From the NCBI GenBank assembly GCA_016928775.1, contig JAFGKD010000049.1, positions 1-46,219 of the forward strand: 46,219 bases of DNA, in the 5' to 3' direction. Positions 1 through 8,626 of the stretch are shown piece after piece. Position numbers and translations under genes: made by a program. The first letter of the stretch is position 1, and the number at the start of each line of letters is the position of its first letter. The notes under the pieces are model-generated. The model did not search any database. It was not told the DNA's origin and saw nothing but the letters and a program-made list of their open reading frames with translations. The stretch comes from Candidatus Zhuqueibacterota bacterium. GTDB lineage: Bacteria; Zhuqueibacterota; Zhuqueibacteria; Residuimicrobiales; Krinioviventaceae.

Positions 1-333
1 CCAAATTGACGGCTTCGCCGTCATGCATTCACGAAGAGAATGCACTCCAAATAGGCACTGCTTTTCTGAGTTAATAGAGCAATCATTATCTTTTTTAGCC
101 TATAGTCTTAAAACGTTCTCGAAGCAAAGCCGAAAAATCCGTGTGCATCAGTGGCTTGTAATTTGGTTGCGGCCAAAGGCCGCGCCAAGTGCATCAGTGG
201 CTCAAAATTAGGCTGCGGCTAAAATGCCGCGCCATGCGCTTTGTGTATCGTGCAAATATGCGACCTGGGTGAATAAAGTTATTGCCAAATCGCTGTTTTT
301 TTTGTGCTATCTGGATTATCGTAATTGCTTTTT
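1..333. other. Gene-free left edge with hairpins and a tandem repeat
   Basis: No credible coding region is seen here. There are two perfect small hairpins: GACGGC/GCCGTC at 8-22 and TGCATTC/GAATGCA at 24-44. A 46-bp tandem duplication follows (separate entry). The stretch around 136-155 (ATCCGTGTGCATCAGTGGC) resembles a type of dispersed intergenic repeat seen in many environmental genomes; that identification is from memory, not a search. The remainder up to 333 is AT-rich and unremarkable. Confidence 0.6.
143..234. repeat. 46-bp tandem direct repeat, two copies, each with a GC hairpin
   Basis: Copy 1 is 143-188 and copy 2 is 189-234, directly abutting. Both begin GTGCATCAGTGGCT and end in a hairpin of the type GCGGC-N-GCCGC followed by GCC. 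The copies differ at roughly ten positions, several of which disturb the second hairpin, so copy 1 has the better stem (GCGGCC-aaa-GGCCGC). Function is unknown. It could be a decayed dispersed repeat or a structured 3' end for the minus-strand gene set that ends at 334. Confidence 0.75.
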
Positions 334-765
334 TTAGTCTTTATAGATATTTATCCTCACATGTGCCGGTTCTGCCAAAAGAAATCGGATATTCACTCCG
401 GCTTGTATCTGAAAGGATGAATCCGGATCAGTAGGTTCCAGCTCGTTAAACTGCCAGTAACCCGGCTCAAAATGAGATTTATCATTCGCACCCACTTTGC
501 CACCCGGCTCAGCAGTCACGTAAAGTTGGTCTTGCCAATCTTTTATAATAAGCACAATGATATATCGTCCCGGTGTTATGTAGTTATTGTTATTATCTTT
601 TCCATCCCAATAAAGTACATAACGTCCGGTCAATTCCAAAATATCATTAAAAAAATAGTTGACAAGCTCTTTTTTCTCTTCACTCTTGAATGGATTGCTG
701 CACTGGATAGAGATCAAGATCGAGACCACAACAAAGCATGCCAGAATTATTTTGTGCTTGGTCAT
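334..765 (-). CDS. Small putative lipoprotein with FlgD-like Ig half-domain
   Basis: A 143-residue protein when started at the ATG at 765, which places a basic N-terminus and hydrophobic stretch right at the start; the upstream in-frame ATG at 840 would add 25 non-signal residues and overlap the preceding gene. The hydrophobic segment ends in SIQC at residues 19-22, an atypical lipobox (Gln at -1), followed by SNPF. The middle contains a WDGKDNNNNYITPGRY stretch, which matches the 'WDG-D-NG...G-Y' signature of FlgD/T9SS-type Ig domains. It is therefore probably an outer-envelope lipoprotein with a beta-sandwich. It is the last gene of the minus-strand run and lies 43 bp after the S9 peptidase. 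The precise role is unknown. Confidence 0.7.
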   Translation of the reverse strand: MTKHKIILACFVVVSILISIQCSNPFKSEEKKELVNYFFNDILELTGRYVLYWDGKDNNNNYITPGRYIIVLIIKDWQDQLYVTAEPGGKVGANDKSHFEPGYWQFNELEPTDPDSSFQIQAGVNIRFLLAEPAHVRINIYKD

Positions 766-808
766 TTTTCTGCTTTTTTGTAAAACAACACCTATTAAAC
801 GTCCAATA

Positions 809-2839
809 TCATTGATTGATCCATTTTTCCACCCAGGCAAACACTTCAGTCCACCATAACCGGGCGTTTTGTGGCTTTGTCACAAAATGCGTCTCATCCG
901 GGAAATAGATCAAGCGTGACGGAACGCCCATGCGTTGCAGTGCGGTGAACATTTGAAAACCCTGGGTCACCGGCACCCGATAATCACCCTGGCCATGAAT
1001 GACCAAAGTGGGCGTCTTGACTTGTTTGAAATTTTTCACATAAAAAGACGGCGACCATTTCTCATACAGTTCAGGATGTTCATAGGGATTACCGCCAAAT
1101 TCCCATTCCGGAAACCATAGCTCCTCAGTCGCACCATACATGCTGCGCTGATCAAAGACGCTCGCATGGCTGACCAGGGCATCAAAACGATCGTTATGGG
1201 TGGCGATCCAGTTCACCATAAAACCACCATAACTGGCGCCGGCAGCGGCAAGCTTGTTTGCATCGATAAAATCATACTGCTCAAGAACGTAATCCCGTCC
1301 CGTCATCAAATCGTTGTATGGCGCGCCACCCCAATCCAGGCTCACGGCATCGCACCAGGCCTGGCCATAGCCCTTTGAGCCGCGCGGATTAATGGCAACA
1401 ACAACATAGCCGGGTGCGGCGAACATGGACGTGTTCCAGCGATAGTGAAAATCATCACTCCACATACCCTGCGGACCGCCATGAATGAGAAACATTAGCG
1501 GGTACTTTTTTCCCGAATCAAAAAACGGCGGCTTGATGAGCAATCCATGACATTTTTGTCCATCAAAAGAAGTGAACCAAAAATCTTCAACCGGATTGAG
1601 CTCCAGCTTTGCCAATAAACCCTGATTGACAAAAGTTAATTGACGGATGCTGTTATCGTTATCCAGCGCAAATATTTCATGCGGCATCCTGTTGGATTGT
1701 CGCTTGAAAAAGAGCCTCTTTCCGTCCGGTCCGGGAACAAGCTCTGAATTGACATTTTCGCCTGTTCGTTTGGTTATTGTACCGGTTTTTATGTCAATGC
1801 TATAAACGGGTTTGCGGCCTTTTTCCCTGGTATTAAAATAGATTGTTTTGCTATCCGCTGACCAGATAATCTCATCCGGCGACAAATCGAGTGCTTTGGT
1901 GAGGGAGGATCGCTCTCCGGTTGAACGGTTATAGAGGATGATATTGTACTGGTCAGCTTCAAAACCGGGTCGTGCCATGGCTTTATAGGCGATAAAGCGT
2001 CCATCCGGGGAGTAGATCGGCTGATTATCCACCGCCTGGTTACCTTGAGTCAAGTTATGCGCATCACCACCCGCAACCGGAACAAGAAATATATCGTTAT
2101 TCGTATTTATCGCGGGTTTATCGGTGTGGTTGCTGACATAGGCCAATTCGGCTGCGTCCGGAGAAAAAACATAGTCCTGATGACCGCCAAGATCAAGCGG
2201 AGGTGCATCATAGTCACCCGGTGTCACATCGAAAACGTTTTCTCCGCGGGCATCGCAGACAAAAATGTGCGTTCGTTTGCCGTCGGTCCAGCGATTCCAC
2301 GATCGAAACAACAAGCCATCAATGATGCGGGCCTTGACCCTGGATTCCTGGCGCGTCTTGTCCATGTCCGCACTCTCCTGTAACGACAGGGCAGTGGGAA
2401 ACACTTTGGCAGAAAACGCTATTTTACGGCCATCCGGCGACCATATAAAATCATCCACTTCAACCGGGAAATCCGTCAATTGTTGCGCTTCTCCTCCATC
2501 CAGGGGAAGCGAGTAAATCTGACTTGAGCCGTGGCGCGTGGACAGAAAAGTGAGCGCTTTGCCATCCGGGCGCCAGCGCGGCAGAGTACTGCTCTCCGCG
2601 TGAAACGTCATCTGGCGCGGCTCACCGCCATGCGAAGAAACAAGCCATATCTCGGTGTGTCCGCTGTTTTTTTCCATATCATACGATGTCAAAGCATAAG
2701 CAATAGAGTTGCCGTCAGGAGAGACGGCCATGTTGCCGATACGCTGCATCGCCCACATATCCTCAACCGTCATCGCTCTTTTTTGCGCAAAAGCAAAAGG
2801 TATTACAAGCAAGCAAAAACCGAGTACAAGATTTTTCAT
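809..2839 (-). CDS. S9 family prolyl oligopeptidase / acyl-peptide hydrolase, secreted
   Basis: A 676-residue serine peptidase, started at the ATG at 2839 because a GGAG motif precedes it and the protein then opens with a signal peptide (about residues 1-18, ending FAFA-Q). Residues 30-400 form a WD40/PD40-like beta-propeller with repeated 'SPDG' blades (for example at 40, 134, 226 and 277). Residues 430-676 are the alpha/beta hydrolase domain. The catalytic triad is visible: Ser536 in GASYGG, Asp619 in HGQGDYRVP and His651 in DETHF. The oxyanion HGGP motif is near 453. The family cleaves short peptides after Pro or removes blocked N-terminal residues; here it is probably periplasmic. It follows the pdxJ-like gene by 37 bp and may be co-transcribed, although I infer no functional link. 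Confidence 0.95.
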   Translation of the reverse strand: MKNLVLGFCLLVIPFAFAQKRAMTVEDMWAMQRIGNMAVSPDGNSIAYALTSYDMEKNSGHTEIWLVSSHGGEPRQMTFHAESSTLPRWRPDGKALTFLSTRHGSSQIYSLPLDGGEAQQLTDFPVEVDDFIWSPDGRKIAFSAKVFPTALSLQESADMDKTRQESRVKARIIDGLLFRSWNRWTDGKRTHIFVCDARGENVFDVTPGDYDAPPLDLGGHQDYVFSPDAAELAYVSNHTDKPAINTNNDIFLVPVAGGDAHNLTQGNQAVDNQPIYSPDGRFIAYKAMARPGFEADQYNIILYNRSTGERSSLTKALDLSPDEIIWSADSKTIYFNTREKGRKPVYSIDIKTGTITKRTGENVNSELVPGPDGKRLFFKRQSNRMPHEIFALDNDNSIRQLTFVNQGLLAKLELNPVEDFWFTSFDGQKCHGLLIKPPFFDSGKKYPLMFLIHGGPQGMWSDDFHYRWNTSMFAAPGYVVVAINPRGSKGYGQAWCDAVSLDWGGAPYNDLMTGRDYVLEQYDFIDANKLAAAGASYGGFMVNWIATHNDRFDALVSHASVFDQRSMYGATEELWFPEWEFGGNPYEHPELYEKWSPSFYVKNFKQVKTPTLVIHGQGDYRVPVTQGFQMFTALQRMGVPSRLIYFPDETHFVTKPQNARLWWTEVFAWVEKWINQ

Positions 2840-2876
2840 TTCTTCTCCAAATTCAGAAAGAAAGAACGAACAGTGT

Positions 2877-3587
2877 TCAGCCGACCAATTTTTTAAAATC
2901 TGCAACAGCTTTTTCGACGCCAACGAGCATGGCGCGCGCACAAATGGCCCAACCAACATTGAACTCTTCGATATATTTAATATCAGCTAGTTCGCGCAAT
3001 GACTGCGGGGACAAGGACCGGCCGGCCGAAACGCCGAGTCCAATTTTATTGGCAGCGATGGCAGCGGAGCGAATTTGTTCGACGATGTCGGTCAAGGTGC
3101 CGAGGTCATCCACTTTGGCGAGCGAGCTGGTGTTGATCTGAATATAATCGGCTTGCGCACGTGCGGCCGCCCGAATCTGTTGTGCCTCCGGATCAATCAG
3201 CATAGTCACCACAATATTGTTGGCCCGCAAAGTGGTCACGGCCTCCTCCAGATAGGACAATGAACCGGCGACATCCAACGACATGTCCACATTTTCTCCA
3301 GTGGCGGATGGAAGAAGTGTCACCATGTCCGGCAGCCAGCTCAACGCTTTTTTTATCATATCATCATTCAGGGGGATAGCCAGATTCAGATGCGTCTGCA
3401 CAACCTCCTTGAGCAGACCCACATCACGATCCGTGATGTCCGAGCGATCCTCTCGCAATTGAACGATGATCCCGTCGATGCCGGCCATCTCTGCCGCAAA
3501 TGCGATCGAGACTGGATCCGGATTGCGTCCTTTTTTCGTATTTCGGATTTTTGCCACTTGATTCACGCACAATGATAAACGAGCCAT
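2877..3587 (-). CDS. PdxJ-fold protein lacking the PdxJ catalytic residues
   Basis: A 236-residue TIM-barrel protein, clearly homologous to pyridoxine 5'-phosphate synthase along its whole length: PDPV near 23, LREDR at 44-48, ITDRDV at 51, SLDVAG at 103, IDPEAQQI near 131. PdxJ condenses 1-deoxyxylulose 5-phosphate with 3-amino-2-oxopropyl phosphate. Against the E. coli enzyme as I recall it, the three catalytic positions are all changed: His45 is Gln43, Glu72 is Ala70 and His193 is Arg190. The ligand residues Asp11-His12 fall in a two-residue deletion, His52 is Asp50, Arg20 is Lys and His216 is Trp213. Asn9, Arg47 and the fold are kept. The frame is intact and the start has an AAGGA Shine-Dalgarno, so it is not a decaying gene. 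I expect a different reaction or a non-enzymatic role, and leave the symbol blank. Confidence 0.85.
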   Translation of the reverse strand: MARLSLCVNQVAKIRNTKKGRNPDPVSIAFAAEMAGIDGIIVQLREDRSDITDRDVGLLKEVVQTHLNLAIPLNDDMIKKALSWLPDMVTLLPSATGENVDMSLDVAGSLSYLEEAVTTLRANNIVVTMLIDPEAQQIRAAARAQADYIQINTSSLAKVDDLGTLTDIVEQIRSAAIAANKIGLGVSAGRSLSPQSLRELADIKYIEEFNVGWAICARAMLVGVEKAVADFKKLVG

Positions 3588-3610
3588 TGATAGTCCTTTC
3601 CTTCAAGATT

Positions 3611-4741
3611 TTAATTGATCACCTCAGAAACAAAGACAAACGTCACACCGGACGCTTTTAAAGTGGGGAGCATCTCTTCAAGCACGGCCAATGTACGCTT
3701 GCGGACATGGCCTATGGCAATCACGCTCCCTTGGTCTTTTGCCATCTGCGCCATTCGTGCTAACTGACGTCGAATAAAAGCCGTATTATCTTCCGCATCC
3801 AGAAACAGGCGGCTCTCACCGCTTGGAATATCATATTTTTTTGCCGTTTGATAGGCAATACTCTGCGAGCTTGTCCGGCTATCGATAAAAAATTTGTTCA
3901 GATCTTTCAGTGCGCCCATGACCGCATCCATGAGCGCCGGATCCTGAGTTGCTTTTGAGCCTTGATGATTATTCATTCCAACTGCCACCGGAATTTGCGC
4001 AAACGCTTGTCGCAACCGCAAGGACACTTTGCCGGGATCCTGCCCGGTGATGAGGGTAAAACCCTCATCCACAACTTTTTCATGCTCGGGCTCCATTGGC
4101 ATGTGGACAAGCACCTGTTTGCCATGCAGATGTGCTATTTCGGCGACCTTTTGTGAGGCGGCGAGACCGGGGATGACGGAAATAGTAATCGGTGCTGACA
4201 GGGTTACAAATGATCGCGCCAGTTTACTGAAAGAATAGCCAAAATCGTCGATTATGATAGCTGCCCGTCCCTGGTCTGTTTCGATGCGACGGGATTTAAC
4301 GAACAGCAGGTGCTCGGCGGCCTCATTGTCCTCCCCAACGCTCATGAATATGTGATCGCCTGACTTGTGGCAGTCGATAATTTCGGCGCCCATGTCTTCC
4401 AGTTCGTCTCTGAGCACGCCGTAGAATACAAAAAAGGAAAAATCTTTTGGTACAAGCACCCGTGTGACGCTGTCCTCCACGCTCAGGTGTTCTTGATCAA
4501 TACCAAACTGCTTGAGCACAGCACGAACCGTCGTTTGCACTTCAAGTACGGTTTTTTTCTGGATTTTAGCTGGTCCGGTTTTTACAATCCTCGGAATGAG
4601 GGCCAATCGAAAAAGCAGCAGCAGAATCGCCAAAAAGAACAACAGCCATAGCTTGTAATTCAAGGTTGGCCAGCGCCATTGCAGCCGCGGCAATTTGAAT
4701 TTAAAACTATCTTGTGGGGGTCGACGTCTTTTACGTTTCAT
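3611..4741 (-). CDS. Divergent polysaccharide deacetylase family 2 protein (YibQ-like)
   Basis: A 376-residue protein. Residues 1-20 are basic, and a membrane segment lies at about 31-50, so the C-terminal domain is anchored and periplasmic. Residues 160-375 match the divergent polysaccharide deacetylase 2 family: IIIDDFGYS opens the domain, MNNHQGSKAT is the variant of the usual NNHMGS-x-x-T motif, FIDSRTS follows, and AIGH lies near the end. The IDD and NNH motifs are the expected metal or active-site positions. The middle (about residues 60-150) looks like a SPOR/LysM-size envelope domain, but I cannot name it. Homologues are often encoded beside cell-division or peptidoglycan genes and their substrate is unsettled. 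It is 23 bp ahead of the pdxJ-like gene. Confidence 0.88.
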   Translation of the reverse strand: MKRKRRRPPQDSFKFKLPRLQWRWPTLNYKLWLLFFLAILLLLFRLALIPRIVKTGPAKIQKKTVLEVQTTVRAVLKQFGIDQEHLSVEDSVTRVLVPKDFSFFVFYGVLRDELEDMGAEIIDCHKSGDHIFMSVGEDNEAAEHLLFVKSRRIETDQGRAAIIIDDFGYSFSKLARSFVTLSAPITISVIPGLAASQKVAEIAHLHGKQVLVHMPMEPEHEKVVDEGFTLITGQDPGKVSLRLRQAFAQIPVAVGMNNHQGSKATQDPALMDAVMGALKDLNKFFIDSRTSSQSIAYQTAKKYDIPSGESRLFLDAEDNTAFIRRQLARMAQMAKDQGSVIAIGHVRKRTLAVLEEMLPTLKASGVTFVFVSEVIN

Positions 4742-4753
4742 AGTATTACCCCG

Positions 4754-5356
4754 TCATTTGCCAAAACGAGCCTTGAGGTCACTCCACGTCAAACTGTCGC
4801 TGGTCGCTGCATCACTCCATCGAAAAATGTACCAAAAGTCATCATCAGATCGTACGAGTCGAAATTCTGCCTGCCCGCGCATATTCCGCGTACAGAATTC
4901 TTGTTTACAGGGATCTTGCATGGCGATCGCATACTCTTGAATAAGAATAACAGAATCCTGAAAAGCCGTTTCTTTCAATCGATTGAACGTCACATCCGTG
5001 AGCGAATCTTTGGGAAGGTACGAGTAGAGCTGGTTCAAATAGTTTGTCTCCGCTTCCTTGCCCCAGCGATCAAACAGGCCAGGATGTGCATTCGCGACCG
5101 CCGGTTCCGGAGAAAAAATAAATTCCTTGGAGGAAACACTTGTATCTGCCAAACAGCGCAGATAATTGGATTTATTCTTTTCCTGCATGGCATTTTTCAA
5201 ATTGTACATGACATAGCTGGGAGATGTAGGCTGTATCCAGTTTGACTGGCTGCGTTTCGGAGGCTCCGGTGCTCGCGTCGCAAATGGATTTTCACAATAC
5301 ACCAGAGCTGCTAAAAAAACCGCAAGCAACAGAATATGATTATTTTTCAAGTTCAT
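4754..5356 (-). CDS. Lipoprotein of unknown function (C-ENPF type)
   Basis: A 200-residue protein with a signal peptide ending in LVYC (lipobox Cys21) and then ENPFATR-x-PEPP. The conserved-looking IQPTSPSYVMYNL segment (about 42-54), followed by a helical stretch with NYLRCL, and an alpha+beta C-terminal part containing F-x-x-W-x-DA resemble small lipoproteins of Calditrichota/Ignavibacteria-type genomes that I remember as hypothetical. The overall architecture suggests an NTF2/SnoaL-like cone, but this is a guess. It ends 12 bp before the deacetylase start, so the two are probably co-transcribed, and both are envelope proteins. No enzymatic motif is visible. Confidence 0.75.
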   Translation of the reverse strand: MNLKNNHILLLAVFLAALVYCENPFATRAPEPPKRSQSNWIQPTSPSYVMYNLKNAMQEKNKSNYLRCLADTSVSSKEFIFSPEPAVANAHPGLFDRWGKEAETNYLNQLYSYLPKDSLTDVTFNRLKETAFQDSVILIQEYAIAMQDPCKQEFCTRNMRGQAEFRLVRSDDDFWYIFRWSDAATSDSLTWSDLKARFGK

Positions 5357-5452
5357 TTATAACCATCTTGAAATATTGATTTTAATATATTCGAAATGTC
5401 TCCTATTATCAAGTAGTTTTTCTGCTTTACAAATGATTTGCCCATGATGAAA

Positions 5453-6760
5453 TCAATCAAAATGGGGGAGCAAATGCCTGTTGGACATACTCTTGCTATC
5501 TAGCGCTACAGCGCCTATTCTTTTTTCAGCGGCAAGCCTGGCCAGTTTTCCCAACAAAATACTCTTCAGATCAGCCGGACCAAATTCATCCGGATAAATC
5601 GTGGTGATACTTTCAATACCGGCATGGCGGTGGTTTCGCCATTTGATCAGCACATGCCAGGGAATACGAACATCAGAGTATCTGGGTTGATAATACCATT
5701 CTTCATTCACTGATTCGCGCGAACCAAATGCGGCATGTATGGCATGCATGACATCGGACATGCCTCGCAGTTCGTCAGGTGAAAGCATCCAGGGTTTTGT
5801 TTGCCGAGATTTGGAGAATATCGACACTGTTGTGAAAGAGTGGCCGATATCCACAAATGCCAGGGCGTATTCATTTTCGCATAAAAAAAAACCGAGCTGG
5901 ATCGCGACATGCTGAACATAATCCTGATAGATGTTTTTATCCGCACCCGCCAGGGCAAGTCCGTTGGTGATATACCGGCCAAGACGATCAACGCCGATAA
6001 CCTGGCGGTGCAGGTGCTCGAAAGAAGCGCCAGCGTCACGCAACCAGTTGGTATAAATCGCCACATAGGTGATAAAACTATTGTCCTCCATCACATTTTT
6101 TGCAGCATGGCAAGTTAATCGCATGTAGTGATAATGTTCATGTGGCGTCAGGTCACCGGCTGAACAGAGCTGCGACGTTTCGGCCGCATTGTCAATATAA
6201 TGGCGCCGCGGGATAATGAGTTCATGCGCACCGGCAAAAAAAGCATCGCACATCTGAGCAAAAGCAGCATCACTGTTGTTCTGTGCACCTCTTGTTCCAA
6301 TTCCTTTTGATTTCTGCTCGAACAGGGAACGTACATGTTCGTAACCCAACGCGTCGGCCAGGTAGGCTTTTTTTCGCTTTTTTTGTCGAGCTGATAATTG
6401 AAAATGGTGATTTTTTTTCCAATAATTTGTCGAAATAATTTCATACAAGTTGCCAATTCGACGAAATTCGGCGGTACGGGTAAAAATATGCCGGGGCTCA
6501 GGATCGTCGAAAAGCGTCCAGTCCCCATTCGTGATCTCTATCCTCGATTTTTCCGGCGTTGTTTCAAAATAATGTGCCGGACAAAAGGCACAATAGTTCT
6601 GCGGTGTCTGCAACGGCAAAGGTTCGGCCCGATGATCAGCATGCGTATGAAACGGACGGTGTTTTCGCTCCGGAAGATACCACGCTTCAGTATCCGCAAA
6701 CGGATTTCGGTAAATAATCGTGCCGTCTTGAAGCTTTTTTACTAGATTCCAGTTTTTCAT
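5453..6760 (-). CDS. GalT-like HIT-superfamily protein (DUF4921 family)
   Basis: A 435-residue protein related to galactose-1-phosphate uridylyltransferase. The N-terminal part has YCAFCPAH (about 56-63) followed by ETTPE, equivalent to the 'CPFC-G-E-TP' zinc/nucleotide region of GalT. The central SFEHLHRQVIG is the histidine-triad-like signature (H-L-H-x-Q), where GalT has HPHxQ and its second His is the nucleotidylated nucleophile. ELIIPRRHY is the conserved strand before it. The protein is longer than GalT (about 340 aa), as expected for the DUF4921 group. A nucleotidyltransferase or phosphorolytic activity on a sugar or nucleotide is likely, but the substrate is unknown. The start ATG at 6760 lacks a strong Shine-Dalgarno. 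It follows the M2/M3-like peptidase by 31 bp. Confidence 0.82.
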   Translation of the reverse strand: MKNWNLVKKLQDGTIIYRNPFADTEAWYLPERKHRPFHTHADHRAEPLPLQTPQNYCAFCPAHYFETTPEKSRIEITNGDWTLFDDPEPRHIFTRTAEFRRIGNLYEIISTNYWKKNHHFQLSARQKKRKKAYLADALGYEHVRSLFEQKSKGIGTRGAQNNSDAAFAQMCDAFFAGAHELIIPRRHYIDNAAETSQLCSAGDLTPHEHYHYMRLTCHAAKNVMEDNSFITYVAIYTNWLRDAGASFEHLHRQVIGVDRLGRYITNGLALAGADKNIYQDYVQHVAIQLGFFLCENEYALAFVDIGHSFTTVSIFSKSRQTKPWMLSPDELRGMSDVMHAIHAAFGSRESVNEEWYYQPRYSDVRIPWHVLIKWRNHRHAGIESITTIYPDEFGPADLKSILLGKLARLAAEKRIGAVALDSKSMSNRHLLPHFD

Positions 6761-6791
6761 AAAGTCTCAAGGCAATAAAAAAACTGCCCGA

Positions 6792-8468
6792 TTAGTTGAC
6801 AAATTGCTCAACAAAATAGTTCGCAGTGAGCGGTTCGCCGGTTGCCTTTGATATGAGAACGTTCCAGGGTTGCACTGATCCAGGCTCGAAAACATTCGAT
6901 TTGAGATAGTCACCCACTTTGATTTGGTTGACGTAGCTTACGCCCTCATCCGATTCTCGCTCGAGCACCTCGTGCACCAGATAATGGTGCAATTGTGATG
7001 CAAAAAGTTCTCCAAGCAAATAGTTGTGATAATAAGCCGGATAAAGGGCAATGTGAATTTTGGCGGCCCAGTCGGGCTCGTGTCGTCCCGCCGGCTTTTG
7101 GATGAGTTGAAACCGTTCCACCAATTGCCACCACAAATCCTGCAAGTCCTGTTCCGGATGTGCATAAAGTTCTTTTTCAAAGTGATACATTACCATAGCC
7201 CAGCGGGCAAAAATGAGCTGTTTGAGCCGCATATACTTTTCCGTCACCCGGGCGATTTTATCGCGCTCCGCGTCCGAGAGGCCGAGCATGGCTTGCATCC
7301 AGTTCGCATTGCGACTCAGTCGACCAAAGAACATGGCGATGGCTTCGGTTGTAAACGCAGCGGCCGGCTGACGCAACAGGTAGGGAACTGACGGATCATT
7401 GTATTTGTCATAAACGCCGTGTCCAAGTTCGTGCAACATCGTCTCCATCCAGCGCTCATTATTGACAACGTTGCACAAAATGCGCACATCACCCTGACGA
7501 TCGATATCGCTCGAAAAAGCGTGCGGATTTTTCCCCTCCCGCTCATAAAGATCACTGTTTTGCAGAATAGATTTGACATCCATAGTAATGCTGGCAAAAA
7601 AGTCTTGCGCTAATTTGACAACATCTTTATCCGTATAGTAAGAATCCAGATCAATGGCATAAACCTGCGGTGTCTCCTGGAAAAATGGATCATGATAATG
7701 CCAGGGCATCAATCCCTCGACACCGACCCCATACATCTCGGCCAAAATGCTGTCCAGTTCAGCCTTGAGCTCCTGAAAAGGTGCGGTTGTCAATTCTTCC
7801 AGCTCGTTAAAAATTTTATCCAAATCGCTGACATTCTGCTCCGAAGCCGCCAGAGACAGGGTATGAAAATTGGCAAAGCCGAGTTTATGGGCATTAGCGT
7901 TACGCAATTTTACCAGTTCAAAAACATCCTGGCTCACTGCTGCGCCGACCTGTTTGCTGGCCAACCAGGCTTTTTTGCGCACAGAAGAATCGGTTTCGTT
8001 TTTTAAAATGTCCTCAATTTCATTATTCGAGACCTTTGCGCCATCGATTTCGCCGCGGAAGGTACTAAATTTTTTCTCCACTTTGGTTGATTTTTGCACG
8101 ATTTGTTGCAGCAAGGTCGAGTCAATTTGATTGGGAAGAAAGGCATTATAAAGAATATCCAGTTGACGTGCCAAAAGCCGATTTTTAATGGATTGGCTAT
8201 TTTTCAAGGATTTGAGTTGGGCAAATTTTTCCGGATCACTGTGTATTTGTCTGAGCTTTAATTCGAGCTCGCTATAGGCAGCATAGTGCTCGGCAGCGCC
8301 GGTCGTCGCAGCCTTCCAATAAGTTAAAGCGGCTTCCTTTTGCAGCGGCTGAACTTGTTCAAGATAGTCTCTAACAAATTGTCGCATCTGTTTCTCCTGT
8401 GGATTGGTGCAGCTAACAATTATCGTCAGGGTGATAGAGACAGCCACAATAGCAAATATCGATTTCAA
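6792..8468 (-). CDS. Lipoprotein zinc metallopeptidase, M2/M3 (ACE/oligopeptidase-like)
   Basis: A 558-residue protein. The start is a TTG at 8468, preceded by a strong AAGGAG with 7-nt spacing, and the protein then begins with a basic/hydrophobic signal ending in IIVSC (lipobox Cys20) and TNP. It is almost wholly helical, as in the M2/M3 gluzincin superfamily. The zinc site is HELGH at 346-350 (His346, Glu347, His350), with the third ligand most likely Glu375 in TTEAIAM. The ASKQVG and LGFAN-x-x-x-L segments are typical of peptidyl-dipeptidase A-like bacterial proteins. It is expected to trim peptides in the periplasm or at the outer membrane. I cannot separate M2 from M3 by eye with certainty. 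It is the first gene of the minus-strand run, divergent from the GroES-like gene. Confidence 0.88.
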   Translation of the reverse strand: MKSIFAIVAVSITLTIIVSCTNPQEKQMRQFVRDYLEQVQPLQKEAALTYWKAATTGAAEHYAAYSELELKLRQIHSDPEKFAQLKSLKNSQSIKNRLLARQLDILYNAFLPNQIDSTLLQQIVQKSTKVEKKFSTFRGEIDGAKVSNNEIEDILKNETDSSVRKKAWLASKQVGAAVSQDVFELVKLRNANAHKLGFANFHTLSLAASEQNVSDLDKIFNELEELTTAPFQELKAELDSILAEMYGVGVEGLMPWHYHDPFFQETPQVYAIDLDSYYTDKDVVKLAQDFFASITMDVKSILQNSDLYEREGKNPHAFSSDIDRQGDVRILCNVVNNERWMETMLHELGHGVYDKYNDPSVPYLLRQPAAAFTTEAIAMFFGRLSRNANWMQAMLGLSDAERDKIARVTEKYMRLKQLIFARWAMVMYHFEKELYAHPEQDLQDLWWQLVERFQLIQKPAGRHEPDWAAKIHIALYPAYYHNYLLGELFASQLHHYLVHEVLERESDEGVSYVNQIKVGDYLKSNVFEPGSVQPWNVLISKATGEPLTANYFVEQFVN

Positions 8469-8626
8469 AACGAGTCTCCTTTCAATATTTTTAAATCAAT
8501 AAAAAATAGTCAATTTCATCACAAACATCAAGCGGATTCCGAGTTCCGAACGCATGATGCAATATTGCATGTTGTTTCAAGTTTCAGTATCTTTGTTAAA
8601 CTCTTTTGGAAAGGACGTCCTCTAAA

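Noticed and set aside
2877..3587. Calling this gene a working pdxJ
   Set aside because: All three catalytic residues and most ligand residues of PdxJ are substituted or deleted, so the name would mislead.
4679..5245. A 188-codon open frame on the plus strand
   Set aside because: It runs antisense across the end of the lipoprotein gene and the start of the deacetylase gene, has no ribosome site and no recognisable motif.
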